A stretch of DNA of 64,000 nucleotides from Pseudomonadota bacterium (GCA_021324885.1 JAJPIF010000013.1:1-64000); one strand, 5' to 3'. Positions 34,401 to 43,086 are shown, counted from the stretch's first letter. Made by a program: numbers and translations. Notes: a model not told the origin generated them from the letters alone.

Positions 34401-35022
34401 CGAAGTCGCGAGAGCGCAGATAGCGGCGCTGGTGGGCTTCAAACAACAGCCGCTCGATATCGTCAGGAGCCATACCCTTGACGTCCGGTCCGGTTCCGGT
34501 AAGCCATTTTTCCAGCAGCGCGCGGGTCTGTCCGCCCACCGCCAGTTGATCGCGCAGCGCGGCGCGAAACGCATCGTGAAAAGCGCCGCGAGAGTCAGTG
34601 AGTTCGAGTTCCAGCAGCGCCCCGCTTTGAAAGGCGAAATCTGTCAGCACGCGATGGCAAAAGCCGTGGATCGTGAAGATCGGTGCCCGATCGAAGCCGC
34701 GGTAAGCCTGCTCAAGCCCTCGGCGCATCGTTTCGTCGATCGCGATCGCGTCAGTTTCTCCGCCGGGCTGCCGATCGGGCATACCGAGCAGAATTTTTCC
34801 GATTGCCTCGCGGATGCGGGTCCGCAATTCAGCGGTGGCCTTCTCGGTAAACGTTACAACCAGGATTTGATCGATCGTGCATTCGCCGGAAAGCAGCAAT
34901 TCGAGCACCAGATGCTCGATAGCGAAAGTCTTGCCGGTTCCGGCGCTCGCCTCGATCACCGCACGCCGGTGTCGAAGGATCCGTTCGGTAATTCGGGGGC
35001 GGCTGTAAAAGCCCGCGCTCAT
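31492..35022 (-). CDS. recB: Exodeoxyribonuclease V subunit beta RecB
   Basis: 1176 residues. UvrD-type SF1A helicase: Walker A EASAGTGKT (about 24-32), VTFTEKATAELR, ALVDEFQDTDDLQWEIF, VGDPKQAIYGFRGADVF, VHMSKGLEADVV and YVGLTRARARVY. The C-terminal RecB nuclease domain has GFVDFVFEDGG and YFADWKSDHL (catalytic Asp and Lys) followed by YLIQARIYSI. It works with RecC and RecD in double-strand break repair and degradation of linear DNA. 4-nt overlaps on both sides show a single translation-coupled operon. Confidence 0.97.
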   Translation of the reverse strand: MSAGFYSRPRITERILRHRRAVIEASAGTGKTFAIEHLVLELLLSGECTIDQILVVTFTEKATAELRTRIREAIGKILLGMPDRQPGGETDAIAIDETMRRGLEQAYRGFDRAPIFTIHGFCHRVLTDFAFQSGALLELELTDSRGAFHDAFRAALRDQLAVGGQTRALLEKWLTGTGPDVKGMAPDDIERLLFEAHQRRYLRSRDFGARTAIIQRLIDSYDGDSLRDLCMHLGLSKRRLTKALDIIAALDEVIAQAGGASGPLTEGLAHLEVKALIDLILDSAQMETAARYQQALNLIHTLNEADAAVKSREWELVDSFLPPVAQRLQHEKRERGLVDYDDMLSWVAGALDGAGGPALIAALRNRFRCALVDEFQDTDDLQWEIFRRVFAATDSGCRLYVVGDPKQAIYGFRGADVFTYLKARGELATSTDSVIRLDENFRSTSDLIDACNQIFDRNAPQALFQGLIRYDTPLRCGRPQRRALDRKGQPIVPVVLMRYQKSEGKASAPEVRLAIGRHIAEQLRQILTVDVDQIAIEDKDQPPRCIEPQDVFVLTRTRQESAEIGGYLSEAGVPFKFYKQDGLFQTPEATHVLDILRAVAQPHLRSNRLKAWLSPFFSVPLRDLALIDDVPSGSPLNERLHEWKGIADRGRLADLFDALLHQSGLTARELFLTGTERRLTNYQHIFELLLSSATAGRLDLEQVIGLLEDYIAERAMPQGNEPNIQRLENESRAVSVITVHMSKGLEADVVALFGGFGRINGRSELAVYHDEQRERRFAIGKAARDSFNRQLTMEQKEEDERLLYVGLTRARARVYLPLIPEDSTKVKLNGYYAALNSRLLAIEAEVCTSESKLFAIHDVAEPSADGYDRKGLSKRLAQWMPPAVLMDEPRGVESEGALWNLRRNHLPLVMRSYTSLRRSEKGERWEIADEEFKLDLESAAEEGDLAGGREVGLYLHEVIERAAMDSFADRLEVWRKRDDVAGLFRAAMRRHHVKEAWFERGTQIVYNALTTPIALPDGRMVGPLHQCRSAREMEFVYPIPESTHPLLITASRGQWKVERGYLKGFVDFVFEDGGLTYFADWKSDHLASYEPEAIEQHVTNNYLIQARIYSIGVLRLLQIRDEDDYGRRFGGLLYIFLRGIDSGGRRGVYFHRPAWSEICAYESYLMGALAVDAPQP

Positions 35023-38000
35023 AGCGCGTTTCCCTCTCCAAAGATCGCGATAATCGGCCCGAAGCGGCGCTTTATGATTTGTTTAACGTCGCCGGGATTG
35101 GGCGCGGGATACTGGCGCGGGTCGCGAATCGGTCCGTAATTGGAACGGCAGGGAATCAGGTCATTTTCGCGGAAATTTTCGATCGCGTCCGCGATTTCAC
35201 GCGAACTCGGCCAGATTCCTCCTTTCTTTCTTTTCAACTTCAGAATATCTCTTACCGCCTCGATAGGCAGGAAGTAGTTGTTCTGGCCGGAAAAAATATC
35301 TTCGGCGAGCTGCGTGAGGTACTCTTTCGCCTGCTCCGGCGAGGGCACCGTCAAAGTGCGGACAAGTTTCACCGGATCCGCGGATTCATCCGAGGCCCCC
35401 AGCACAATCGAGTCGAAGCGGGCGGAATTGATTTTGCCCGCCGCGGCCAGAGCGAATGCGGCGAGAAACCCGTTCAAAAAATGGTGCGGCTCGGCATCGC
35501 TTTTACGTGCTACGCAGATGATCGACTTGTCCAATGCGCCGGATACGCTGAGCGTTGCGCGCAGCGCCACCCGCAACCTCCTGACCGACCCGCGACGGCG
35601 CATCGGGACTTCAAGCCGAATCGGGTCAAGAACAACGTCGGCCCTGTCGGCGTCCTCGGCCGCTCCTCCAATCCGAATCCGCTTCCATCCGTCCAGGTTG
35701 GTGATCCCCAGGCTGAGAGCCTGATATACGCAGAGTCGAAGACGCATCAGGAAAGCGTTGCTGACCGCATCGGCGAACGGCCCTACCGGGGCCCGGCCGG
35801 CCAGTTGATGCAGTCGTAGCATCTGTTCGAAATGCGCGCGGGCTTTTTCAAGTTCGCCGCCACCCTGCCAGAAGGATTCCCGCAGCAGCACCGCTCGCTC
35901 AAATCCGCTCTGGACCAGCGGTTCGTTCTCCGCCTCTTCTTCATCGCCATCGTCGTCAGCGACCATACCCAGGGCGTATTGCGCAGCCCCCTGCAGAGGG
36001 CATTGCAGGTATTTTGCCAGCGCGGTCAACGACAGAGGAATTTCGCGCTCCTCTTCGGGCAGTTCCGGGCTGTCGAGCGGCACTTCGATAATGTTGAGGG
36101 CGCGACTGAGTTTGTCCCGCACGGTGGGCGAGAGCATCTCCAGGGTCAGCTCCTCGCGGCGCACTTCGCGGCCGCACGATTGCTCGAGATCCGCGCGCAA
36201 CGCCATCATGCGCGCCGCGGTGGGCGCGTTGCGGTCGAAAGTCAGCAGTTTACCTTGCGCTGCATTGCCCGCAAGCACGGGAAAGTAATCGGGATCGTAG
36301 GTGTTGCGCGGATGGGTAACGGTCAGTTTGCTGACTTCCTCCGCGCTCAACCAGGCGCCGGCAATCGATTGCAGTTCGCGCAGCAACGGCGACGGCTCGA
36401 GGTTCTGGCCGGTTAAGGCGTCGCGCGAGACCCAGGACATTATGAAGCGCTCGCGCGCGGCCAGCAGGGTTTCCAAAAACAGGTAGCGATCGCGCTGGCT
36501 GGGGCTGACGTCGCCGGCGCGCCGCGACGCCGACCTCAGATCGAGCAAATCGCGACGCTCGCGTTGCGGGAACATATTTTCGCCCATCCCCAGCGCGAAA
36601 ATCATCCGGAACGGAATCGACCTCAAGGCCGAAAACGAACCCACCGCGACACCGCCTTCCGCATACCGGCCCTGTTCGGATTGCGCGGCTTGTATCCGGG
36701 CCAGCGCTCGCGCGCAGGCCACCTCGTAACCGACCGGCTCGCCTCGCAGCTCCTCAGGTCCCATCGATTCGATCGCGCCCGCGCAATACTCCGCGGCCAT
36801 CTGTCCCTCAAATTCTGCCGGCTTCACGTAGGTCCGCACGAATTCGCCCAGCAGCGGCGCCCACAGGGAGATCGGAAGACGGCGATCGCGCAAATCGAGC
36901 GCTTCAGCCAGTAGCTGGCGCGTGCTGGCAATCAACGATGCGAGGGCAGGCAACTCATCCTGGGCGGTTGGGCAGGGCAGATATTGGTTCCCGTCGGCGT
37001 CGGGAATCGTGGCGGCTGCACTGTCGTGCGCCTCGCCCATAAAAACTCCCAGAGCCAGACGGCGCAAAGCCTGGTCCCAATGGAACAGGTTGAGTGGTCT
37101 GATGTAAGTGTCGGCCATCTCCAAGGCGTCGGCGCCGAAAAACACGCCAGCCGCGCGGCACCATTGATCCCATTGCCCCAAATCAACGGTTGTCCCTGCG
37201 GCGATTGCCGGGTGCGTGATCAGATTGAGCACGGCGTCGCGGCTGAACCGCCCTTTGGGAAATTCGAGCAGCAATTGCACCGCTTCGGCGACCCCCGCCT
37301 CGGCGCCAGGCGGCCGGTCAACCAGGTTTACCGGAATCTGGTAGCGCTGCGCGAAGACCGGTTCGATATGAGGCAAATACGCGGCAATCTCGGCGTCGGG
37401 AATAAGCAGGGCGATCTGATGGAAGCGCAGCGGCCGCTCAGGGGCCGCTTTGCTGTTGTCGCGGATCAGCGACCATATCGAATCGGCGACGACCTCCACC
37501 TCACGCCGGACGCCGGGACAGGCAAGAAAACGGATGCTTTCGTCCGCCGCGGCGCTGACGGCTTCGGTCGTCAGGCGATGCGGTTGGCGGCACAGGATCG
37601 CTTCCTGGATTCGGCCGAGCAGGGTCGGCGCCTGCGCCTCGTTTAAAACGTGCTTGAAATGCGCGACGAAATCGCAGTCGGTCAGTTCGTTAAGCAGTCT
37701 GATGTATTCGCGCCCCGGCTTGCCCCACAGCACCAGAGCGAGGTTGTCGTCCTCCTTGTCCAGGCCAAAGGGATCTTCGGCGCTTTCCACAATGGCGCCC
37801 ACTTTACGGTCGCGGCGGGCCAGCTGTTGACGAATACCGGCGTATGAAGCGTCCGCGTCTTCCCAGAATTCCATACAGGGATTGAGGGCATAGATGTGCA
37901 ATTCGGTCATCGAACCGATGCGGGCAAAGGCGCGAACAAATTCCGGCCCGGCGTAGGACAGTCCGAAAATGTGCAGTGGCGTGGCGAGCGCGCCGCGCAG

Positions 38001-38633
38001 CTTTTCAGGCGCAACCGCCTCGAGCATTGAATTGAGCAAAAAACACGGCTGCTGTTGACCGTTAATCCAGCGCGGCAGCAAACGTCCGTCTGGGCCGAAG
38101 ATCGACACAAAAAGATGACGCTGCCATTGCTCGGTTTCGCGCATCGATTCCAGTTCAGGCGCAAATCCATGGCGCCAGCGAGCCAGCATCGAGGCGCGCG
38201 AAATCGAATATTCGCGGAACAAATGCGCCGTCCGCACGCTGAGCTCGAACAGCCGCATCTCCTCATCGCGGGTACGCCGCGAGCCGGAACTGACATAATC
38301 CGCGACCGCCTTCAGCTGAGGCTGACCAGCCTCTAAGCCGCTGCGCAGACATTCGAATACGACCAGTTCGAGGTCGTCGGTTTCGAGCACCGGGGAGGCG
38401 GGATCGGCGGCGGCAATTAAACGGGCGAGATAACGGCGGAGAAATGGAAATTCGATATTCGCCGCAACCCCGTTGATTTCAGCCAGGCGCAGCTTGAGAA
38501 ACTGTTCGATGATCCGATTGGGTACGATGATTACGGCGCGCGCCAGGGGATCCTCGCGCTGCTGCGCGCCGACGCTGCGCGCCAGAGGATTGATCAGCTC
38601 CTCGAGGCGATTTGAATAATGAAGATGAATCAT
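35019..38633 (-). CDS. recC: Exodeoxyribonuclease V subunit gamma RecC
   Basis: 1204 residues starting MIHLHYSNRLEELI. RecC features are VIVPNRIIEQFLKLRLAE, NIEFPFLRRYLARLI, FGLSYAGPEF, PLRFHQIALLIPD, FSALRSIPFRMIFALGMGENMFP and a C-terminal inactive nuclease-like domain. RecC recognises Chi and splits the duplex ahead of RecB and RecD. It is the promoter-proximal gene of recC-recB-recD. The Chi sequence used by this organism cannot be read from the gene. Confidence 0.96.
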   Translation of the reverse strand: MIHLHYSNRLEELINPLARSVGAQQREDPLARAVIIVPNRIIEQFLKLRLAEINGVAANIEFPFLRRYLARLIAAADPASPVLETDDLELVVFECLRSGLEAGQPQLKAVADYVSSGSRRTRDEEMRLFELSVRTAHLFREYSISRASMLARWRHGFAPELESMRETEQWQRHLFVSIFGPDGRLLPRWINGQQQPCFLLNSMLEAVAPEKLRGALATPLHIFGLSYAGPEFVRAFARIGSMTELHIYALNPCMEFWEDADASYAGIRQQLARRDRKVGAIVESAEDPFGLDKEDDNLALVLWGKPGREYIRLLNELTDCDFVAHFKHVLNEAQAPTLLGRIQEAILCRQPHRLTTEAVSAAADESIRFLACPGVRREVEVVADSIWSLIRDNSKAAPERPLRFHQIALLIPDAEIAAYLPHIEPVFAQRYQIPVNLVDRPPGAEAGVAEAVQLLLEFPKGRFSRDAVLNLITHPAIAAGTTVDLGQWDQWCRAAGVFFGADALEMADTYIRPLNLFHWDQALRRLALGVFMGEAHDSAAATIPDADGNQYLPCPTAQDELPALASLIASTRQLLAEALDLRDRRLPISLWAPLLGEFVRTYVKPAEFEGQMAAEYCAGAIESMGPEELRGEPVGYEVACARALARIQAAQSEQGRYAEGGVAVGSFSALRSIPFRMIFALGMGENMFPQRERRDLLDLRSASRRAGDVSPSQRDRYLFLETLLAARERFIMSWVSRDALTGQNLEPSPLLRELQSIAGAWLSAEEVSKLTVTHPRNTYDPDYFPVLAGNAAQGKLLTFDRNAPTAARMMALRADLEQSCGREVRREELTLEMLSPTVRDKLSRALNIIEVPLDSPELPEEEREIPLSLTALAKYLQCPLQGAAQYALGMVADDDGDEEEAENEPLVQSGFERAVLLRESFWQGGGELEKARAHFEQMLRLHQLAGRAPVGPFADAVSNAFLMRLRLCVYQALSLGITNLDGWKRIRIGGAAEDADRADVVLDPIRLEVPMRRRGSVRRLRVALRATLSVSGALDKSIICVARKSDAEPHHFLNGFLAAFALAAAGKINSARFDSIVLGASDESADPVKLVRTLTVPSPEQAKEYLTQLAEDIFSGQNNYFLPIEAVRDILKLKRKKGGIWPSSREIADAIENFRENDLIPCRSNYGPIRDPRQYPAPNPGDVKQIIKRRFGPIIAIFGEGNAL

Positions 38634-38742
38634 CGCAAGCGCTGGGTTACATCTTTGAAGAAAAACGTAAAGTCCGGCTCTTTGAGAATCAATAATGCGC
38701 TATTGCGACCCTGACCGCGAAACGGGGATCCACAAATCCGGC

Positions 38743-39054
38743 CTAGCTGGAGTTGTCGATTTGCGCATGGGGAGAAACAATCTCGATCGGACCGCGATCG
38801 GGTCGGAGCAACGGGTCGTTGTCTTCCAGGCATTTGCCGAACGACCAGGCTACCGCGCTGGCGTTGGAGGGATCGAGTTCGAGGCTGCGATCGTCGAGCG
38901 CCCTCCGCATCTTGTTGCACTCCGCCCCGGAACTGTACCGTCCGTATATGGTCCATTGAAAGAGCGGAGCCGTGATTGCGACGTTGGCTGGACGGCCGCC
39001 CTCGCCAATATAGATGCCGTCGCGGGACGCTGTGATTGGTGGGATGATCAGCAC
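38743..39054 (-). CDS. Small secreted or membrane-anchored protein of unknown function
   Basis: 103 residues from a GTG at 39052-39054. The frame stays open upstream and a CTG at 39109-39111, six bases after GAGGGAGG (39118-39125, minus strand), would give 122 residues with a proper hydrophobic anchor (IRVSIAVLAGWVLIIPP). That is probably the real start, although CTG is rare. After LIIPP comes APLFQWTIYGRYSSGAEC, then a variable middle and CLEDNDPLLRPDRGP. The order (hydrophobic start with IPP, APL-x-W, a Cys, and a late C-x2-(D/N)DP-x-L) is a pattern I recall from small uncharacterised proteins of Deltaproteobacteria-like genomes. No function is known. Alone, upstream of recC on the same strand. 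Confidence 0.6.
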   Translation of the reverse strand: MLIIPPITASRDGIYIGEGGRPANVAITAPLFQWTIYGRYSSGAECNKMRRALDDRSLELDPSNASAVAWSFGKCLEDNDPLLRPDRGPIEIVSPHAQIDNSS

Positions 39055-39111
39055 CCATCCGGCGAGGACAGCGATGCTGACTCGGATTGATCCACATGAC
39101 AGGTTGTTCAG

Positions 39112-39404
39112 TTCCGGCCTCCCTCAACGCTCATACTCAAAATGCATGCTGGCGCAACGACGCCGCGCAGCGCGCCCTGGATTGGCCAAACTACGATTTC
39201 GCCGGTGCGCCGTCCACCAGCTCGGCCTTATTGTACCCCTGAAACGCTGCGGAATTGTCCTGCTTCAGCATGAAAGCTAACAAAAACACCAGACCGTGAT
39301 GCCCTGCAAGGTTGCGGCATCTTCTGTTGAGTGGAAGATTGAATGTTTATCCCGGTGAGCGGCTTGCGGCGACGCCGAAGAAGGATTCGCCGGAGGTCCT
39401 CTCC
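39112..39404. other. Divergent intergenic region
   Basis: About 290 bp between the small secreted protein gene (leftward) and the Hint-domain gene (rightward). No gene, repeat or clear promoter pair is recognised. It contains the GGAGG site at 39392-39396 of the rightward gene. Confidence 0.3.
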
Positions 39405-39995
39405 TTGACGGGGAATGCTATGCGATCTGAAGAACCAAGAACTGCCAATCCGGCCAACCAATGCCTTGCCGCGGGACAGCGGGTGTGCACCGTCAAGGGC
39501 GCCGTCAGCGTTGAAACACTAGCGAAAAACGGCACTTTCCAGGCCGTTTGCTATGACCACGCGGCGCGGCGCTTCGTTTTGAGAAACGCCACGGCCAGCC
39601 TGGCGGGACGCAAGGACGCGCTCCGCTTGCACACCGACAACGGCGCCTTCGAGATGACCGCCGATCAGCTGGTGATCTTGCAATCCGGACAAGCTCGGGC
39701 GGCGGCCGAATTGCAGCCCGGAGCAAGGCTCTCCGGGTTCGCGCTAAAGCCGCAGCCTGATTTTCGACTCACGTCGGGCGACTCGGGTGGCGATCATTTC
39801 GATCTGGATCACCTGACCACCGCCGACTGCGCGGTCGCCAATTGGTACCCGGTGCCTTCCGTGGAGGCATTGGGGGAGGCCGACGTTTACAAGGTCGATC
39901 TCGCCGCCGGCGATCAATCCAATTTACTGATCTGGAGGATGGGCCCCGGCGGCGGCATCGGAATCGCGATCGTTGCGCAGCAGGATCACAAATGA
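39405..39995 (+). CDS. Free-standing Hint (intein/hedgehog-like) domain protein
   Basis: About 196 residues from a TTG at 39405, chosen because GGAGG (39392-39396) lies eight bases upstream; an ATG five codons later (39420) and a TTG at 39312 are alternatives. Cys20 opens CLAAGQRVCTVKGAVSVETL, which matches intein block A (C-L-x2-G-x2-V-x5-G-x3-I/V-x2-L). LHTDNGAFEMTADQLVIL matches block B, with Gln where the usual TxxH His sits. VYKVDLAAGDQSNLLIW resembles block F. There is no block G His-Asn and no extein after it, so self-splicing is unlikely; autocleavage or an inactive fold is possible. The next gene, an SDR, starts inside its stop codon (ATGA). Confidence 0.6.
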   Translation: MTGNAMRSEEPRTANPANQCLAAGQRVCTVKGAVSVETLAKNGTFQAVCYDHAARRFVLRNATASLAGRKDALRLHTDNGAFEMTADQLVILQSGQARAAAELQPGARLSGFALKPQPDFRLTSGDSGGDHFDLDHLTTADCAVANWYPVPSVEALGEADVYKVDLAAGDQSNLLIWRMGPGGGIGIAIVAQQDHK

Positions 39996-40753
39996 GACTG
40001 GCCAACAAGGTTGCATTAATCACCGGCGCGGGCGCCGGGATGGGTTCGGCGGCGGCGCTGATGTTCGCGAGCGAAGGCGCGGCGATAGCCGCCGTCGACA
40101 TCGACGAAACAGCCGCCACGCAGACCGCCCGACGCATCGTCGGCCAGGGCGGACACGCCATCGCAATCCGCGCCGACGTTGCGCAAGCCGCCGACGTACG
40201 GGAGATGTTTGCCCGCACCGTAAAAGAACTCGGCCGCCTCGATATCGTTTACAACAACGCCGCCATTATCGAGGAGAAGACCGAACTGGCGAACTTCGAT
40301 GACGACGACTTCGATCGGGTGATTGGGGTGAATCTGCGCGGCGTCTATCTGGGAATGAAATACGCCCTGCCCCATCTGATTGCGGCGGGCGGCGGTTCAA
40401 TCATCAACACCGGATCGATCGCGGGTTTGATCTCCTTCCGCGGCTCTCCCGCCTATACCGCGGCCAAAGCTGGCGTCGTGGCGCTGACCAAAGTGGCAGG
40501 TTTGCAATGGGCCAAACATAACATCCGGGTCAACGCGATCTGTCCAGGTCCGGTGTTCACCCCGATGGCGGAGGGGATACATCGGCGGATGACCGGGCGG
40601 CAGCTGCGTCCGACCAGCAAGATGCCGATGTCGGCCAGCGGCCGGATGGGGACGGCGGAAGAGATAGCGCGGGTGGCACTATTTTTGGCGAGCGACGATT
40701 CATCTTATATCAATGCCACGCCGATCACGGTCGATGGCGGCTTCGGAGTCTAG
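39992..40753 (+). CDS. Short-chain dehydrogenase/reductase
   Basis: 253 residues from the ATG overlapping the Hint-protein stop (ATGA). Classical SDR: TGAGAGMGSAAAL, AVDIDE (Asp for NAD), NNAAIIEEKTEL, GSIAGLISFRGSPAYTAAK (catalytic Tyr/Lys), CPGPVFTPM and a C-terminal ITVDGGFGV. Size is standard for FabG-like/3-alpha-HSD-like enzymes. It is followed without a gap by the acyltransferase (TAGTG overlap), so it probably serves the same lipid pathway. Confidence 0.87.
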   Translation: MRLANKVALITGAGAGMGSAAALMFASEGAAIAAVDIDETAATQTARRIVGQGGHAIAIRADVAQAADVREMFARTVKELGRLDIVYNNAAIIEEKTELANFDDDDFDRVIGVNLRGVYLGMKYALPHLIAAGGGSIINTGSIAGLISFRGSPAYTAAKAGVVALTKVAGLQWAKHNIRVNAICPGPVFTPMAEGIHRRMTGRQLRPTSKMPMSASGRMGTAEEIARVALFLASDDSSYINATPITVDGGFGV

Positions 40754-41454
40754 TGGCCGCGATCAAGCTGCCGGTTAATTGGCGCCGGCGCCTGCGTTTT
40801 TTCACCCTCCAAAGAATCGTCCTGCCGCTGGCCATCGGCCCCTTCCGTCTGCTGGTCCGGAGCTGGCGTGTAGACCCTCCCTATGGACCGGATTTACAGG
40901 CAGCCGAAGCTTCTCCTCGCCTCATAATCGTGACCTGGCACGGGATGCTCCTATATCTGCTGCGATACGTCCAATTTGTTTTGGGACGCGGCCGACGTCC
41001 GGTCATGCTGGTCAGCCCGAGCCTGGATGGGCAGCTGGCGGTCGCGATGCTGACGCATTTCGGCGTTGATTATGTCTGGGGTACCCGAGGTGCGCGCGGA
41101 GTGAGCGGCTCGCGCAGGTTCATCGAGCGCGTCGCCTCAGGAGAGGTCGGCATAATCGCCGCCGACGGCCCCCGCGGTCCTTGCGGCGTCGCCAAGCTCG
41201 GAGTTTTGGAACTTGCCGCGCTGGCCGATGCGCGTTTGCTGATCGTGACCGCCTCGACTTCACACGGGTTGGGACTGGGTGCATGGGATCGAAGCAGTCT
41301 GCCGCTCCCCTTCGCCCGGTTAAATATGAAGTTGCGCATGTTCGCGCCGCCGCCGGATTTGAGCATTGAAGCTCAGTTGCAGGCGATGCAGTCGGAAATG
41401 ACGGCGATGGCGCAAGCGATCCAAAGCCCGGTATCGAGCCGGCCGCCGGCATGA
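40753..41454 (+). CDS. Lysophospholipid acyltransferase-like protein (DUF374)
   Basis: 233 residues from a GTG that overlaps the SDR stop (TAGTG). DUF374 features are LIIVTWHGMLLYLLRY (the WHG motif of this LPLAT branch), VSPSLDGQLAV, GTRGARGVSGSRRFI, and IIAADGPRGP with the following VAKLGVLELAALADA. The N-terminus has a basic stretch and a hydrophobic helix for membrane contact. Members transfer acyl chains to lipid or lipid A-like acceptors at the inner membrane; the acceptor here is unknown. Tight coupling to the SDR and the downstream ligase suggests a dedicated acyl lipid. Confidence 0.85.
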   Translation: MAAIKLPVNWRRRLRFFTLQRIVLPLAIGPFRLLVRSWRVDPPYGPDLQAAEASPRLIIVTWHGMLLYLLRYVQFVLGRGRRPVMLVSPSLDGQLAVAMLTHFGVDYVWGTRGARGVSGSRRFIERVASGEVGIIAADGPRGPCGVAKLGVLELAALADARLLIVTASTSHGLGLGAWDRSSLPLPFARLNMKLRMFAPPPDLSIEAQLQAMQSEMTAMAQAIQSPVSSRPPA

Positions 41455-41540
41455 TTGCCCCCGTACGGTTTTGTAGCGCGCGGAAAGCTGATTAGAATCG
41501 GTGCAGGCTGGCGACAAAATTCAGGCCGGTCAGGTAGCGC

Positions 41541-43043
41541 ATGGCTGAACAGATGACACTGGCATCACTGGTCGGGGATCTGGGATCATCCGATCCGGCA
41601 ATCATTGATCCTGCGTCGCGCGCAATCAGTTACAAAGATTTAGGCGATCAGGTCGAGCGTCTGGCAGCCGGTTTTCGTCATGCAGGACTGGGGCCTGGCG
41701 ACTGCGTTGCAATGATCCTGCCCAATGGCCTTGAGATGCTCGTCCTGTTTCTGGCACTGACTCGCGCCCGCCTGGTGGCCGCGCCATTGAATCCCGCTTA
41801 CAAGGCTGACGAACTGCGCTTTTACATGCATGACGCACAGGCGCACGTGGTCATCGCCGAAAGTGCAAGCGATGCCGCCAAAGAAGCCGCCGCCGGGCTC
41901 GGTTTGCCCTTATGGACGCCGTCCAGCGACCGCCCGGGCACGGTCGAGCTCTCGGCACTGAACAAGGATGCGCCCGGCAGCGCGGAGCCCCCGCAGGCCG
42001 CCGACGTCGCCCTGTTTCTGCATACCAGTGGGACCACGAGCAGGCCCAAGGGTGTGCCGCTTACTCATTCCAACGTGCTGCATTCGGCCCGCAACATTGC
42101 GCGGCATTATGCCCTGACGCCACAGGATCGGAGCCTGGTGGTGATGCCGCTGTTTCACGTTCACGGGCTAATCGGCGCCGCGCTCTCCACCTTGGCGTCG
42201 GGCGGCGCCGTGATCGTGCCGCCACGCTTTTCCGCATCGGAGTTTTGGACGCTGGCGCGCGACCATCGAGCGACGTGGTACACTGCCGTACCGACCATCC
42301 ACCAGGTGCTGCTGGCCAGAGCGGACAACGACGGCGCTCCCCGCGGCGTAATGCGGTTTATCCGGTCGTGCTCGGCGGCGCTGGCGCCCGCGGTGCTGGC
42401 GCAGCTGGAAAGGCGTTTCGAAGCGCCGCTGATCGAAGCCTATGGGATGACCGAAGCGGCGCATCAAGCCGCTTCCAATCCGCTGCCGCCGCTGACGCGC
42501 AAACCGGGCAGCGTCGGACCGGGCACCGCTGAAATATCGATCGTGGACGAATCGGGGCGCCATCTGGGACCGAATCAGCCTGGCGAAGTGGTACTGCGCG
42601 GACCCAACGTGATGGGCGGATACCATAATAATCCGCAAGCCAACGCCGCCGCGTTCATCGACGGATGGTTTCGCACCGGCGATCAGGGCGTGCTTGACGG
42701 CGAGGGCTACCTGACGCTGATTGGTCGCATCAAGGAGCTAATCAATCGCGGCGGTGAGAAGATTTCGCCGGCTGAGGTTGATGCGGTGTTGCTGCAGCAT
42801 CCGGCGGTCGCCGAGGCCGCGGCATTTGGCGTACCGGATCGCAAATACGGCGAGGAAATATGCGCGGCCGCGGTACTCCGCAAAGAGGTCAGCGCGAACG
42901 AACTGATCGCCTATTGCCGCGGCCACCTCGCGGATTTCAAAGTGCCCAAAACCATCCACATCGTCAGCGCACTACCCAAAGGCCCCACCGGCAAGATCCA
43001 GCGCCGCGAACTTACGTCAAAGTACTCGCCCGCGGGGAAATGA
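41541..43043 (+). CDS. AMP-dependent acyl-CoA ligase (Pcs60/AAE3-like)
   Basis: 500 residues. ANL superfamily motifs in order: LHTSGTTSRPKGV (A3), VVMPLFHVHGL (A4), EAYGMTEAAHQ (A5), FRTGDQG (A7), GRIKELINRGGEKISP (A8) and PKGPTGKIQRREL (A10 with the catalytic Lys). The stretch MTEAAHQAASNPLPP followed by KPGSVG resembles the Pcs60/AAE3 branch, whose characterised members activate oxalate, but the substrate cannot be decided by eye. It is 86 nt after the DUF374 gene on the same strand and could supply its acyl-CoA. Confidence 0.9.
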   Translation: MAEQMTLASLVGDLGSSDPAIIDPASRAISYKDLGDQVERLAAGFRHAGLGPGDCVAMILPNGLEMLVLFLALTRARLVAAPLNPAYKADELRFYMHDAQAHVVIAESASDAAKEAAAGLGLPLWTPSSDRPGTVELSALNKDAPGSAEPPQAADVALFLHTSGTTSRPKGVPLTHSNVLHSARNIARHYALTPQDRSLVVMPLFHVHGLIGAALSTLASGGAVIVPPRFSASEFWTLARDHRATWYTAVPTIHQVLLARADNDGAPRGVMRFIRSCSAALAPAVLAQLERRFEAPLIEAYGMTEAAHQAASNPLPPLTRKPGSVGPGTAEISIVDESGRHLGPNQPGEVVLRGPNVMGGYHNNPQANAAAFIDGWFRTGDQGVLDGEGYLTLIGRIKELINRGGEKISPAEVDAVLLQHPAVAEAAAFGVPDRKYGEEICAAAVLRKEVSANELIAYCRGHLADFKVPKTIHIVSALPKGPTGKIQRRELTSKYSPAGK

Positions 43044-43086
43044 CGGCAGGCTGGATGGGTCGGTTCGTTCCACTGACCAGATATTC

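Noticed and set aside
33802-35139. Long plus-strand open frame (445 codons) opposite recB
   Set aside because: Antisense shadow of the RecB helicase domain; no motif, no signal, basic low-complexity composition.
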